DNA from: Planctomycetota bacterium
GTDB taxonomy: Bacteria; Planctomycetota; PLA2; JAEUHO01
Direction: 5' to 3'
Assembly: GCA_020631815.1 (NCBI GenBank)
Contig: JACKGW010000007.1
Location: forward strand, 124,001-188,000
DNA: 64,000 bases
The notes beneath the pieces were generated by a model that worked only from the letters and a program-made list of their open reading frames with translations, did not search any database and was not told where the DNA came from. Position numbers and translations under genes: made by a program. Shown here in pieces: positions 53,638 through 62,232 of this stretch (position 1 is the first letter of the stretch; each line of letters opens with the position of its first letter).

Positions 53638-56562
53638 ATGGCCAGCAAGAACCTGAAGAAGTACGAGCGGCACTTCCTGATCGGACTCGTGGTCCTCCTG
53701 CTCGCCTCCTTCTCGATCACGGGCGCCCTGTCCTTCTGCCACGACACCACGGGCGGACGGCGCATCGAGGCGGGCGGCACGTTCGAGCCGACCCCGGGGG
53801 AGAAGGTCGAGATCAGCGACAGCGAGTTCGTGGAGCGCTACGACCGCCAGCGCAGCTTCCTCGCCGCCGTGCGCACGCCGACCCTGGAGCTCTACCCGTT
53901 CCTGTCCACGGTCGACCAGAAGAACCCCTTCAAGCAGGCGTGGATGGCCATGGCCGTCGGCGATGCGGCCGAGGCGGCCGGGTATCACGCGGGCCCTGAG
54001 CAGATCAAGCGGGCGCTGCGCGACTTGATCGGCGCGCGCTCCTCGGTGGCCGGGCGCGGTGGCGAGTTCACGAACGCGGCGTACCAGAAGTTCCTGCTCG
54101 ACGAGTACCGCGGCGGCACGCAGGCCGAGTTCGAGAGCGAGCTCGGGCGCATGCTCATGCGTGATGCGTACCTCTCGCCGCTCGTCATGACGACCGCCTA
54201 CGCCGCGACGTACGAGGACCTGTTCGAGGAGTGGCGCAAGGAGCACGTCAAGCTCGACCTCGAGGTCATTGGCCTGCCGTCCGAGCCGTTCGCGGACAAG
54301 GTCGAAGCCATCGAGCGCACGCGCTCCGCGATCGCCGACGTCGCCGAGCGTCTCGAGCTCGTGAGCCGTACCGCGCGCACGCTGCGCCAGCTCGAGCTGC
54401 AGGCGGAGAAGCGTCGCGAAGACGACGGCGCGTGGCCGGCCGACATGGAGGCCTTCGCTGAAGGCAGCCCCGGCATCAAGGACACCGCCGACGCGTGGGA
54501 CACGCCCGTTCGCTACGCCGTGGACGGCGACGCGCTCGACATTCGCAGCGCGGGCCCCGACAAGGAGATGGACACGGCGGACGACGTGACGCTGGCCACC
54601 GTCGGACAGCTGCGGGCGCTCGGCGCCCTGCGGCAGGTGGGCGAGGCCGTGGTCACGTGGCACAAGGCCGCCGACGCGTGGCCCGACGACATCGCCACGC
54701 TCTTGATGAAGCCCAAGCCCGAGCGGCTCGCGCCGCTCTCGCGCGAGGCCGACCTCGACGATCCCTGGGGTCATCGCCTCACGTACGTCGCTCCCGAGGG
54801 CGACGGCGCCGCGACGCTCTCCAGCGCGGGCCCCGACGGCGAAGCCGGCACGGCCGACGATCTGACGGTGGAGGTGCCGGCGGAAGGCTTCGCGGTGCGC
54901 CCCGTCGGGGCGCTGGCGTCCTTCGTGGGCGACGAGGCCAAGGACATCTGGGGCAACGACCTCGACGTGGAGCTCTCCGACGGGCAGCTCTGGTCGTGGC
55001 GCGTGACCAGCCGAGGTTCGGACGGCGCCGCGGGCACCGACGACGACGTCACCTCCGGCAACCGCATGGAGATGCAGGACGCGTACCAGGACCCGGTCCT
55101 GCGGCGCGAGCTGCGCGTGCCCGAGAAGCGCCGCTTCGAGCTGGTCTACGTGCACCTGCCGTTGCTCACGGACGAGATGCTGAAGACGCTCTGGGACCGC
55201 TTCCCCGACCAGCGTCCGGCGACCGAGGACGAGGTCTGGACGTACTGGCGCACCAACCGCGAGCTGCTGTTCGCCGCCGCCGACCCGGCCGACCCCACGT
55301 CGGGCTATGGCGCCACGCACATGCAGGAGGTCGCGCCTGACGCGCCGCGCAACCAGGTCCCGGGCCCCGATGCGTTCCCGGCGCACCTCGGTCCCGCCGA
55401 CGAGGAGAAGCCCGGCGACGAGCAGCCCGGCGAGGAGAAGCCCGAGGACCCGGAAGCCGAGCTTCGCGCGACGTACCGCGACCAGGGCTGGCGCGGGATC
55501 GCCCTGCGCGACATGTTCGTCGAGCGCGTGATGGCGCATCTGCTGGACGAGGCGCGCGGCAGCGCCGACGCCGTGGCGGCGTGGGAGACCAAGTACCGCA
55601 ACGCTCCCGAGGGCACCGATGTGCCCCCGCGTCCCGAGATCAAGACGTTCGGTGATCTCTACGCGGAGAAGCTCGCGGACCTGGAGCCCTCCGAGGAGGC
55701 GCGCGCCAAGGGCGCCAAGGCCTTCGTCCACCACGTGACCAACGAGCTCGTGACCGACGCGTCGTGGGAGTCCAACCCCGACTTCGGTGTGCCCGAGATC
55801 CGCCGCGAGCTGGACCGCCTCAAGGGCGAGGACCTCTACTCGTCCATCCCCACGCAGGTCGCGCTGCGCACGACGAAGGCGATCCTCCACGGCATCCAGT
55901 ACGAGCCCGCCACGGTGCCGCCGATGGAAGACGTGCGCGAGCAGGTCTTCGCGAAGCACCTCGACACGAGCCGTCTGGCCTACGCCGTCGAGCGCCTCGA
56001 GGAGCTCAAGAAGGCCGTCATCGCCGAGGGCGACGCCGACGCCGAGGGCGCTTTCGAGCGCGCGCTTTCGAAGTGGCAGGAGGGTCTCGACGGCGCCCCG
56101 GTCACGCGCGAGACGACCGGCTGGTTCCTCGGGCACGGCGAGGCCACGCAGGAGCCCGTGCCGGACGACGCCAGCGACGACGAGAAGGCGCGTCTGGGTC
56201 GCATCAACACGGCGCTTCGGCAGGGCTACGCCGTCGTGGGCCGCACGCCCGGAGGCATCGAGGACGAGGCCGCCGTGGGCAAGATGGGTCGCATGATCCT
56301 GCGCGACCAGGACAACGGCACGGCGCTGCTCGTGCGCGTGCGCGCCGTCGAGCATGCCAGCGAGGCTGCCTTCTCGCCCACGCGCTACGTCGACGTGTTG
56401 CGCCGCAAGGCGTACGGCGAGCGGCCCCGCATGGGCGAGGACAAGCCGACGCCCGGCGCGGTGCAGAAGATGGCCGAGCGCTTCTACGGCAACTTCGACT
56501 GGTTCCGCCGCGCCTTCGGCCTTCGAGTCAACTCCGACCTCGACGCATTGATGCAGCGCTGA
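53638..56562 (+). CDS. Large membrane-anchored protein with tandem pseudopilin-like modules
   Basis: A 974-residue protein with one N-terminal membrane helix (HFLIGLVVLLLASFSITGAL), like PpiD. The first 270 residues include SurA-N-like helices. Three tandem modules then occur between about residues 250 and 475. Each has a D-x-W segment (ADAWDTPVRY, DDPWGHRLTY, KDIWGNDLDV) and a loop like SAGPDGEAGTADD, closely resembling the C-terminal calcium loop of GspG pseudopilins. The second half is helical and charged, with PpiD-like segments but no clear rotamase core. The ATG at 53638 begins the anchor; there is no strong Shine-Dalgarno site. A foldase or adaptor for pseudopilins is a tempting but unproven idea. 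Confidence 0.75.
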   Translation: MASKNLKKYERHFLIGLVVLLLASFSITGALSFCHDTTGGRRIEAGGTFEPTPGEKVEISDSEFVERYDRQRSFLAAVRTPTLELYPFLSTVDQKNPFKQAWMAMAVGDAAEAAGYHAGPEQIKRALRDLIGARSSVAGRGGEFTNAAYQKFLLDEYRGGTQAEFESELGRMLMRDAYLSPLVMTTAYAATYEDLFEEWRKEHVKLDLEVIGLPSEPFADKVEAIERTRSAIADVAERLELVSRTARTLRQLELQAEKRREDDGAWPADMEAFAEGSPGIKDTADAWDTPVRYAVDGDALDIRSAGPDKEMDTADDVTLATVGQLRALGALRQVGEAVVTWHKAADAWPDDIATLLMKPKPERLAPLSREADLDDPWGHRLTYVAPEGDGAATLSSAGPDGEAGTADDLTVEVPAEGFAVRPVGALASFVGDEAKDIWGNDLDVELSDGQLWSWRVTSRGSDGAAGTDDDVTSGNRMEMQDAYQDPVLRRELRVPEKRRFELVYVHLPLLTDEMLKTLWDRFPDQRPATEDEVWTYWRTNRELLFAAADPADPTSGYGATHMQEVAPDAPRNQVPGPDAFPAHLGPADEEKPGDEQPGEEKPEDPEAELRATYRDQGWRGIALRDMFVERVMAHLLDEARGSADAVAAWETKYRNAPEGTDVPPRPEIKTFGDLYAEKLADLEPSEEARAKGAKAFVHHVTNELVTDASWESNPDFGVPEIRRELDRLKGEDLYSSIPTQVALRTTKAILHGIQYEPATVPPMEDVREQVFAKHLDTSRLAYAVERLEELKKAVIAEGDADAEGAFERALSKWQEGLDGAPVTRETTGWFLGHGEATQEPVPDDASDDEKARLGRINTALRQGYAVVGRTPGGIEDEAAVGKMGRMILRDQDNGTALLVRVRAVEHASEAAFSPTRYVDVLRRKAYGERPRMGEDKPTPGAVQKMAERFYGNFDWFRRAFGLRVNSDLDALMQR

Positions 56563-56575
56563 GCGTGTGCCCCGA

Positions 56576-56797
56576 TCAGGCGCGCGGCGGGACGGGGTCT
56601 TCGCCGCCGCCGCCACCGGGGCGACACGAGAGCAGGCGCGAGAGGGCGAGGCGCCCTCCGCGCCACGCGCCGTGTACGCGTAGCGCTTCGATGGCGTAGT
56701 GCGAGCATGTTGGCGTGTAGCGGCACACCGCCGGGATGTGGGGCGCCACCACCGCTTGGTAGAAGCGCACCAAGCCGATGAGCAGCGCGCGCATCAT
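56576..56797 (-). CDS. yidD: Membrane protein insertion efficiency factor
   Basis: YidD is a small protein that assists YidC-dependent membrane insertion. The 73 residues contain the family pattern: LIGLVRFYQAVVAPHIP, then CRYTPTCSHYAIEALRVHG, and the end pattern SCRPGGGGGEDPVP. The ATG at 56797 overlaps the rnpA stop (ATGA), the usual rnpA-yidD order. The C-terminal His of the usual RCHP motif is Arg here. Confidence 0.93.
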   Translation of the reverse strand: MMRALLIGLVRFYQAVVAPHIPAVCRYTPTCSHYAIEALRVHGAWRGGRLALSRLLSCRPGGGGGEDPVPPRA

Positions 56798-57153
56798 CGC
56801 CGCGTCCGCTCCCGCGGCGGCGCGGGGCGCGCCGTCTTCGTGCGCGCGAGATCGTGCATCAACCCCGCCAGCGTCGGCTCCTCCAAGGTGCGCTTGGGCA
56901 CCACGAGGTAGTCGAAGGCGCCGAGCTCGCCGAGGCACGCGCGGAAGGCCTCGCGCACAAGACGCCGGAACCGATTGCGTCGGACGGCATCGCCGTAACG
57001 CGTCGGCGCCGCGATGCCCAGTCGTGCGTGGTCCAGCCCGTTGGGGCGGCGTCGCACGACGGCCTCACTGCCCGGAAAGACCTCCCCTGCGGTTTGCAGC
57101 GCGCGGAAGTCGACGGCGCGGCGAAGGCGGTAGGCGGGGGAGTAGCGAGCCAC
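56794..57153 (-). CDS. rnpA: Ribonuclease P protein component
   Basis: The protein subunit of RNase P, which trims the 5' leader of tRNA precursors. The GTG at 57153 gives 119 residues starting VARYSPAYRLRRAVDFRAL; longer frames upstream are not RnpA-like. The RNA-binding RNR motif is present as GDAVRRNRFRRLVREAFR, followed by DYLVVPKR. The gene is coupled to yidD. In most bacteria rpmH (L34) lies just before rnpA, but no L34 sequence is found in the 180 bases upstream. Confidence 0.92.
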   Translation of the reverse strand: MARYSPAYRLRRAVDFRALQTAGEVFPGSEAVVRRRPNGLDHARLGIAAPTRYGDAVRRNRFRRLVREAFRACLGELGAFDYLVVPKRTLEEPTLAGLMHDLARTKTARPAPPRERTRR

Positions 57154-57331
57154 GTCTTTACTTTCGCACGTGGTCCTACGCGGGCGTCGGCCTGCGCGGG
57201 GAGGGGCGACCCTTGCACGCACCTGACACCCGGTTGGAAGGGGCTCCAGCGCGCGGCCTGCCCGCCCGATTGGCCTACCATGGGGGTCGCGACCCGGCGT
57301 CGCGAGCCGCCCCTTGGAGCCCCGTCCCGAC

Positions 57332-58171
57332 GTGCTTGGCGTGTCCACCCCGTGTCCTGAGGAGCCGCTGCTGCCGACCTCTCGCTGGCTTGCACTCCCC
57401 GTCGTGGTGGCGCTCGGGTTGTCGGGTCTTCTGGCGGGGCCGCTCGGGGCAGCGCACGCGGACGATGCATCACCGCTGCCGCCGCCCGTGCGTCGCGTGC
57501 TGCGACGCGGTGAGCCGTTGCCCGATGCGCCGACGCCCCCGCCCGTCACCGCGCCGGTGGAGGAGCCGCGTGCGGCCGCTCCGGCCACCCCGCTGCCGCC
57601 GGCGCGTCGCGTGCCCGGTTCCTTGCAACCCACCTCGCTCGCGCGCACGCCCGCTGCCGTCGACATCGCGTCGCTGCGGCCGCTGGTCGCCAAGCTGACG
57701 TCCGCGGACTTCCTCGAGCGCATGCGCGCGACGCGCAAGCTCGTGGAGGTCGGTGAGCCGGCGCTACCCGCCCTCGCGGCCGCCGGCGACTTGGCCGTCC
57801 TCGGCCCCGGCGGCCTCTCCATGCACGCCACGCGTGGGGCCATCGAGGCCATCCTCGAAGACGTCCCCGCGGAGCGCCTGCCGACCTGGATGGAGGCGCC
57901 GTCGCCCGAGGTACGCCGCGCGGCCATCGCCGAGAGCGCGCGCCGCCGCGAGCGTCGCTCCGTGCCCGAGCTGCTCGTGCGTCTGGACGACCCCGCGCCT
58001 TGCGTCCGGGCGGCGGCCGTCGCCGCCCTGCGCCAGACGACGGGGCAGTGGTTCGGCTTCGATCCCGACGGCGCGCCGGCTTCTCGTCAGAGCGCCACCG
58101 CGCGCTGGCAGCGTTGGTGGAACGTGCAGGCCCGTGTGCCGGCCGAAGGCGGGCCCGACACACGCCGCTGA
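57332..58171 (+). CDS. Secreted HEAT-like repeat protein
   Basis: A protein of about 279 residues with a signal peptide (LALPVVVALGLSGLLAG then AAHA), a Pro/Ala-rich linker of about 60 residues, and a HEAT-like helical C-terminal half (RRAAIAESARRRERRSVPEL, CVRAAAVAALRQTTGQWFGF). The end has ATARWQRWWN, a W..WW pattern often seen in planctomycete HEAT proteins. The start is uncertain: TTG at 57314, GTG at 57332 or GTG at 57341. GGAG lies 12 bases before 57332. It is divergent from rnpA and 47 bases before the histidine kinase. Confidence 0.72.
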   Translation: MLGVSTPCPEEPLLPTSRWLALPVVVALGLSGLLAGPLGAAHADDASPLPPPVRRVLRRGEPLPDAPTPPPVTAPVEEPRAAAPATPLPPARRVPGSLQPTSLARTPAAVDIASLRPLVAKLTSADFLERMRATRKLVEVGEPALPALAAAGDLAVLGPGGLSMHATRGAIEAILEDVPAERLPTWMEAPSPEVRRAAIAESARRRERRSVPELLVRLDDPAPCVRAAAVAALRQTTGQWFGFDPDGAPASRQSATARWQRWWNVQARVPAEGGPDTRR

Positions 58172-58218
58172 CCCCGGACGCTGACCCCGGAAGACGGCCA
58201 AGCGCGTACGATGCGGGC

Positions 58219-59358
58219 GTGCCGCGTGGGTTCCTCTACTACGGTGAGCTGCTCGTACGCCTCCTGGGGGAGGACGACTACGGTCGCCATCTCGACGCCT
58301 TGGCGGAGGCCCTGCCCATCGAGGTCGTCGCCACCGACCGGGTAGGACGCGTGATCGTCTGGAACGCCGCCCTGGCCCACGTCGCCGGGCCGCGCGAGCG
58401 GGCACTGGGCCGGCCGCTGCTGGAGGCCCTGCCCGTCTTGGCCACGGACCCCAACCGCGACTGGGCCCAGGCCCTGCGCGAGGTGCTGGAGGAGGGGCGC
58501 ACCCACACGGTTGCCCGCCAGCCGCTGGGCTCGCGCGTCGTGCGCCTCACCATGGCCCCCATGCGCGACATGACGGGCGAGGTCCTGGGTTGCGTCCTGG
58601 CCTTCGAGGACATCACGTCCGGTGCGCGCGCCGCCGACATGCAGCGCCAGCGCGAGCGCACGGCCTTGCTCCAAGACCTGGGCGCCAGCCTGGCCCATGA
58701 GATCCGCAACCCGCTGAACGCGTTGTCGCTCAACCTGCAGCTGCTCGCCGAGCGCATGCAGGACGCGCGTGCTTCGCGCGAAGACCTCGAGCGCGGTCTG
58801 GGCCGCGCGGTGGCGGAGACGCGGCGCATGGAGGCGCTCGTCACGCACCTGCTGGAGGTCAGTCGAGACGACCGGCTGCGACGGACGCCCGCGAAGATCG
58901 ACGTCATCTTGGAGAGCGTGCTCGAACGCCTGGAGGGCATGGCCCAGGCGTCCGGGTGCCGCGTGGCCTTCATGGCCGGAAGCAGCCGCACGTTGCTGGT
59001 CGATCCGCAGCGCATCGATCGCGCCCTGCACAACTTGCTGCGCAACGCGATCGAAGCCGCGGCGACAGGAGGCGGGCACGTCCTGGTGACCACCCGCGAC
59101 GACCCGCATTCCACCGTCGTGGTCGTGGACGACGACGGTCCGGGCATCCGACCCGAAGAGCGCTCCGACGTGTTCGTGCTCTACACGACCAGCAAACGCG
59201 GCGGCACGGGTCTCGGCCTGCCGCTGGCGCGCGAGGATGTACGGCGCCACGGCGGCGAGATCGAAGTGCTTGCACGACCGGGAGGTGGGGCACGTTTCGT
59301 CGTGCACCTGCCGCCGCCCGGTGAGGGCGAGCCTGCCGGACACGAGGAGGAGGCGTGA
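58219..59358 (+). CDS. PAS-domain sensor histidine kinase, NtrB type
   Basis: A cytoplasmic sensor kinase of 379 residues; no membrane helix is visible. Residues about 25-140 form a PAS domain (VVATDRVGRVIVWNAAL, VLAFEDIT). The HisKA phosphoacceptor is His160 in SLAHEIRNPLN. The ATPase domain carries N box LLRNAIEAA, G1 box DDDGPGI and G2 box GGTGLGL. The GTG at 58219 is chosen because the frame upstream of it is not PAS-like. It overlaps the downstream NtrC-type regulator by four bases (GTGA), so the pair is a two-component system. The signal is unknown. Confidence 0.93.
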   Translation: MPRGFLYYGELLVRLLGEDDYGRHLDALAEALPIEVVATDRVGRVIVWNAALAHVAGPRERALGRPLLEALPVLATDPNRDWAQALREVLEEGRTHTVARQPLGSRVVRLTMAPMRDMTGEVLGCVLAFEDITSGARAADMQRQRERTALLQDLGASLAHEIRNPLNALSLNLQLLAERMQDARASREDLERGLGRAVAETRRMEALVTHLLEVSRDDRLRRTPAKIDVILESVLERLEGMAQASGCRVAFMAGSSRTLLVDPQRIDRALHNLLRNAIEAAATGGGHVLVTTRDDPHSTVVVVDDDGPGIRPEERSDVFVLYTTSKRGGTGLGLPLAREDVRRHGGEIEVLARPGGGARFVVHLPPPGEGEPAGHEEEA

Positions 59359-60749
59359 GCCGCATCCTGATCGTCGAGGACGAGCCCAACGCCCGCGAGA
59401 CGCTTGGCGAGGTGTTCGCCGGTGAGCACGACGTCCTCTTGGCGGAGGACGTCGACGAAGCCCTCGAGCGCTTCGAGGCCTCGCCCCCGGACCTCGTGCT
59501 CACGGACATCCTGTTGCCCGGGGAGCGTGACGGCTTGGACCTGCTCAAGGAGGTTCGCCGGCGTCGCCCCGAGGTGCCCGTCATCGTGATGACGGCGTAC
59601 GGCAGCGTGGAGCGCGCCGTGCGTGCGATGCGCGACGGCGCCCACGACTTCCTCGAGAAGCCCATCGACTTGCGCCGACTCCGCCAGCTCGTGGCGGGGG
59701 CCCTGCGCGACGCGGCCGCTGCGCCCGCGAGCGCGCCCTACCGCAGTGGCCTGGCCGAGGGCGACGTGCCTCCCGGCTTCGTGGGAAGCGCTCCGGCCAT
59801 TCGCGAGGTGTTCCGCGTGGTCGCGCGCGCGGCGCCGACCAACGCGACCGTGTTGATCCTCGGTGAAAGCGGCACCGGCAAGGAGCTCGTCGCCGAGGCG
59901 ATCCATCGGGCCAGCCCGCGCAGTGGGGGGCCGTTCGTCAAGGTGAACTGCGCCGCCCTGCCCGAGGGCCTGCTCGAGAGCGAGCTGTTCGGCCACGCCA
60001 AGGGCTCGTTCACGGGCGCCATCGCGGACCGCGCGGGACGCTTCGAGGCCGCGCACGGCGGCACGTTGTTCCTCGACGAGGTCGGTGAGATCGCACCGCA
60101 TACGCAGGTCAAGCTGCTGCGCGCGCTCCAGACGCGAGAGATCGAACGCGTGGGGGAGACGAAGACACGCCCGGTCGACGTACGCCTCGTCGCGGCGACC
60201 AACGCGGATCTCGAGTCCTTGGTGCGCAAGGGCACCTTCCGCGAGGACTTCTACTTCCGGCTCAAGGTGATCACGCTGCGCATGCCCGCGCTGCGCGATC
60301 GCCGCGGGGACATTCCCGCCTTGGTCGACCACTTCCTGCACATGTACGCCGAGCGCCATGGGCTGCCCGTGCCCCAGGTCACCCCCGAGGCGATGGCCTT
60401 GCTCAAGAGCCACGACTGGCCGGGCAACGTGCGTGAGCTGGAGAACACGGTCGAGGCGGCCGTCGTCCTGGGCGGCGGGGGCCCGATCACGCCGGACGTG
60501 CTCCCCGAGGAGATCGGCGGCGTCCATCGCATCGACGACCTTCCGGACGCGGACGTGATTCGCATTCCGGCGGGCACGCCGCTTCCCGACGTCGAGCGGA
60601 CGATCATCCTGGACACGCTGCGTCGCACCGGCGGAAACAAGACCGCTGCTGCGCGCATCTTGGGCATCGGGCTGCGCACGCTCTATCGCAAGCTGGACAG
60701 CTACGGTGCCACGGCCGTGATCGACGACAGCGCCGAGGACGCCTCATGA
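59355..60749 (+). CDS. NtrC-family sigma54-dependent response regulator
   Basis: A 464-residue regulator. The receiver domain (1-120) has acidic residues in VEDEP, phosphoacceptor Asp51 in DLVLTD, and Lys102 in LEKP. The AAA+ domain has Walker A GESGTGKE (about 173-180), sigma54 loop GSFTGA in place of the usual GAFTGA, and Walker B LFLDEVGEI. The Fis-type helix-turn-helix at the C-terminus is GGNKTAAARILGIGLRTLYRKL. The kinase upstream and an HtrA-like protease downstream overlap it, which suggests envelope-stress control. The regulated promoters are not known. Confidence 0.94.
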   Translation: MSRILIVEDEPNARETLGEVFAGEHDVLLAEDVDEALERFEASPPDLVLTDILLPGERDGLDLLKEVRRRRPEVPVIVMTAYGSVERAVRAMRDGAHDFLEKPIDLRRLRQLVAGALRDAAAAPASAPYRSGLAEGDVPPGFVGSAPAIREVFRVVARAAPTNATVLILGESGTGKELVAEAIHRASPRSGGPFVKVNCAALPEGLLESELFGHAKGSFTGAIADRAGRFEAAHGGTLFLDEVGEIAPHTQVKLLRALQTREIERVGETKTRPVDVRLVAATNADLESLVRKGTFREDFYFRLKVITLRMPALRDRRGDIPALVDHFLHMYAERHGLPVPQVTPEAMALLKSHDWPGNVRELENTVEAAVVLGGGGPITPDVLPEEIGGVHRIDDLPDADVIRIPAGTPLPDVERTIILDTLRRTGGNKTAAARILGIGLRTLYRKLDSYGATAVIDDSAEDAS

Positions 60750-61765
60750 CCGCGCCCGCCGGCTCGGGGCGTGTGGGGGCGGCGGTCGGCGCCGCGGTGC
60801 TCGTGATCGCGGGCGTCTTCGCCGGCCGTGTCACGGCGCCGCCTCCCGCAACGGCGCGCGAGCTGCCGGCGACCTTTGCGAACGTCGTGGCGCGTGCCAA
60901 CCCGAGCGTCGTGCACGTCGCCATCCGTCAAGAGGACGGGGCGCGTCGCAGCTCCCGGGACGACGGTGTGGGGGGCGGCTTCGTGGTGCGCCCCGGCGGG
61001 TACGTCGTCACGAGTCGCCACGTGCTGGCCGGCGCGCGCGAGATCCTCGTGACCGCTCCGGGTAGCGGTCCGCACGTCGCCGAGCTCGTGGGCGCCGACG
61101 ACGCGACGGATACGGCGCTCTTGCGCGTGGCGGCGCTCTCCGACCGCTTGCCGCTCCCCATGGGGGACCCGCGTGCGCTTCGTGCGGGCGACCTGGTGCT
61201 CGCGGCGGGAAGCCCCTTCGCGCTGCCGAACTCGTGGAGCCTGGGGCTCGTGAGCGGCGTCGGGCGTTCGGGCCTCGGCGTCAACCCGCGCGGCTTCGAG
61301 TCGTTCATCCAGACGGATGCGGCAGCGAACCTCGGCTCCTCGGGCGGTCCGCTGCTGGACGCCGACGGTCGCGTGGTCGGCGTGATGACGGCCATCCTCA
61401 GCCGCGGCGGCACGCACCAGGGCGTGAGCCTTGCCACCCCGATCGACGTCGTGCTCGGCGCCGTCGCGCGCCTGCTGGGCGAGCGCGGGCCCGGCTCGCG
61501 GGCCGAGCCGCCCCAGCTGGGGCTGTCGGTGCGTCCGCTGGTGGGCGCGGGTCTCGTCGTCACCCGGATCGACCCAGGCAGCCCCGCCGAACGCGCCGGC
61601 CTCCGCCCCGGCGATGTGCTGACCCACGCAGGCAGCACCCCGCTCTCCGACGCCGCCGATCTCCAACGCGAGGCCTGGCAGCTGCCCCCCGGCGGCTCCC
61701 TCGTCCTCTCCTACGTCCGCAACGCCCAACGCGCCCGCGCCGTCCTCACCCCGTCCCCGCGGTAG
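60746..61765 (+). CDS. HtrA/DegP-like trypsin-type serine protease with one PDZ domain
   Basis: An envelope protease of 339 residues with an N-terminal membrane anchor or signal (VGAAVGAAVLVIAGVFAG). The catalytic triad is visible as His92 (TSRHVLAGA), Asp122 (ATDTALLR) and Ser199 (NLGSSGGPLLD; the usual motif is NPGNSGGP). One PDZ domain follows at about 255-335 (GLVVTRIDPGSPAERAGLRP). It overlaps the response regulator stop by four bases (ATGA), so it is very likely part of the same operon and may respond to misfolded envelope proteins. The normal Asn in GNSGGP is Ser, a mild change. Confidence 0.92.
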   Translation: MTAPAGSGRVGAAVGAAVLVIAGVFAGRVTAPPPATARELPATFANVVARANPSVVHVAIRQEDGARRSSRDDGVGGGFVVRPGGYVVTSRHVLAGAREILVTAPGSGPHVAELVGADDATDTALLRVAALSDRLPLPMGDPRALRAGDLVLAAGSPFALPNSWSLGLVSGVGRSGLGVNPRGFESFIQTDAAANLGSSGGPLLDADGRVVGVMTAILSRGGTHQGVSLATPIDVVLGAVARLLGERGPGSRAEPPQLGLSVRPLVGAGLVVTRIDPGSPAERAGLRPGDVLTHAGSTPLSDAADLQREAWQLPPGGSLVLSYVRNAQRARAVLTPSPR

Positions 61766-61771
61766 TACACG

Positions 61772-61943
61772 CACCGAGGTTTGGGGTTTCCGTCGTTCGT
61801 TACCGAGGCGGGCTACCCATCGACGCTCGAGGCTGCTGTGGTTCGTAGCCGGGGTGGGGCGATCCACCGAGGTTCGGGCATCCCGTGGTTCCCAACCGCA
61901 GCGGGCGACCCATCGACGTTCGGGGACCCTGTAGCTCGTGTAC
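61772..61943. repeat. Degenerate 93-base tandem repeat, two copies
   Basis: Copies begin CACCGAGGTT at 61772 and 61865. Both contain ACCCATCGACG at the same offset (61815 and 61908). Other positions differ, so the duplication is old or under little constraint. Confidence 0.6.
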
Positions 61944-62033
61944 GGAGTCCGGTGAGATCTCCGCGTCGGGCCGCACCGACCTATCCCATGCGGGAGCGCG
62001 CAACAGCCCGACGTGAAGATCTCACCCGACTCC
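61944..62033. repeat. 28-base imperfect inverted repeat
   Basis: The left arm at 61944-61971 begins GGAGTCCGGTGAGATCT and the right arm at 62006-62033 ends AGATCTCACCCGACTCC. They pair with only a few mismatches across a 34-base spacer. Confidence 0.6.
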
Positions 62034-62105
62034 TCGCGGAAGCGCGGAACGCGCGTGGGTGGTGCGGGTCAACAACAACGCCCCTGGGTAGGGGAGCCCA
62101 TCCAC

Positions 62106-62161
62106 GGTGTCAGACCCGGCGCCTCGCGTCGCTTGCGCTCCGCAGCGCCGGATCAGACACC
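62106..62161 (-). repeat. REP-like hairpin repeat, copy 3
   Basis: Reads GGTGTCAGACCCGGCGC at the left and GCGCCGGATCAGACACC at the right. Its reverse complement nearly matches 11087-11142. It lies 71 bases past the lexA stop and could also end lexA transcription. Confidence 0.7.
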
Positions 62162-62164
62162 GTG

Positions 62165-62189
62165 CGATGGCGGTGCGCGACCGAGCATC
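62165..62189 (-). repeat. 25-base dispersed repeat, copy 2
   Basis: The reverse complement of 10883-10907 with one difference. Here it directly abuts the REP-like hairpin, while the first copy lies about 180 bases from its hairpin. Confidence 0.6.
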
Positions 62190-62232
62190 CGGCGAGCCGT
62201 TCGCTCGCCGACACCGGCATCGATCGATCCGA

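Larger units (their letters stand above)
61766..62232. other. Gene-free repeat-rich region between htrA-like gene and lexA
   Basis: No convincing gene is seen. It holds a degenerate 93-base tandem duplication (61772-61943), a 28-base inverted repeat (61944-62033), a REP-like hairpin (62106-62161) and a 25-base dispersed repeat (62165-62189). The flanking genes converge here. Confidence 0.6.

Noticed and set aside
57154..57331. Possible rpmH before rnpA
   Set aside because: All three (-) frames were read; none gives an L34-like sequence rich in Lys and Arg with the KRTFQPS start.
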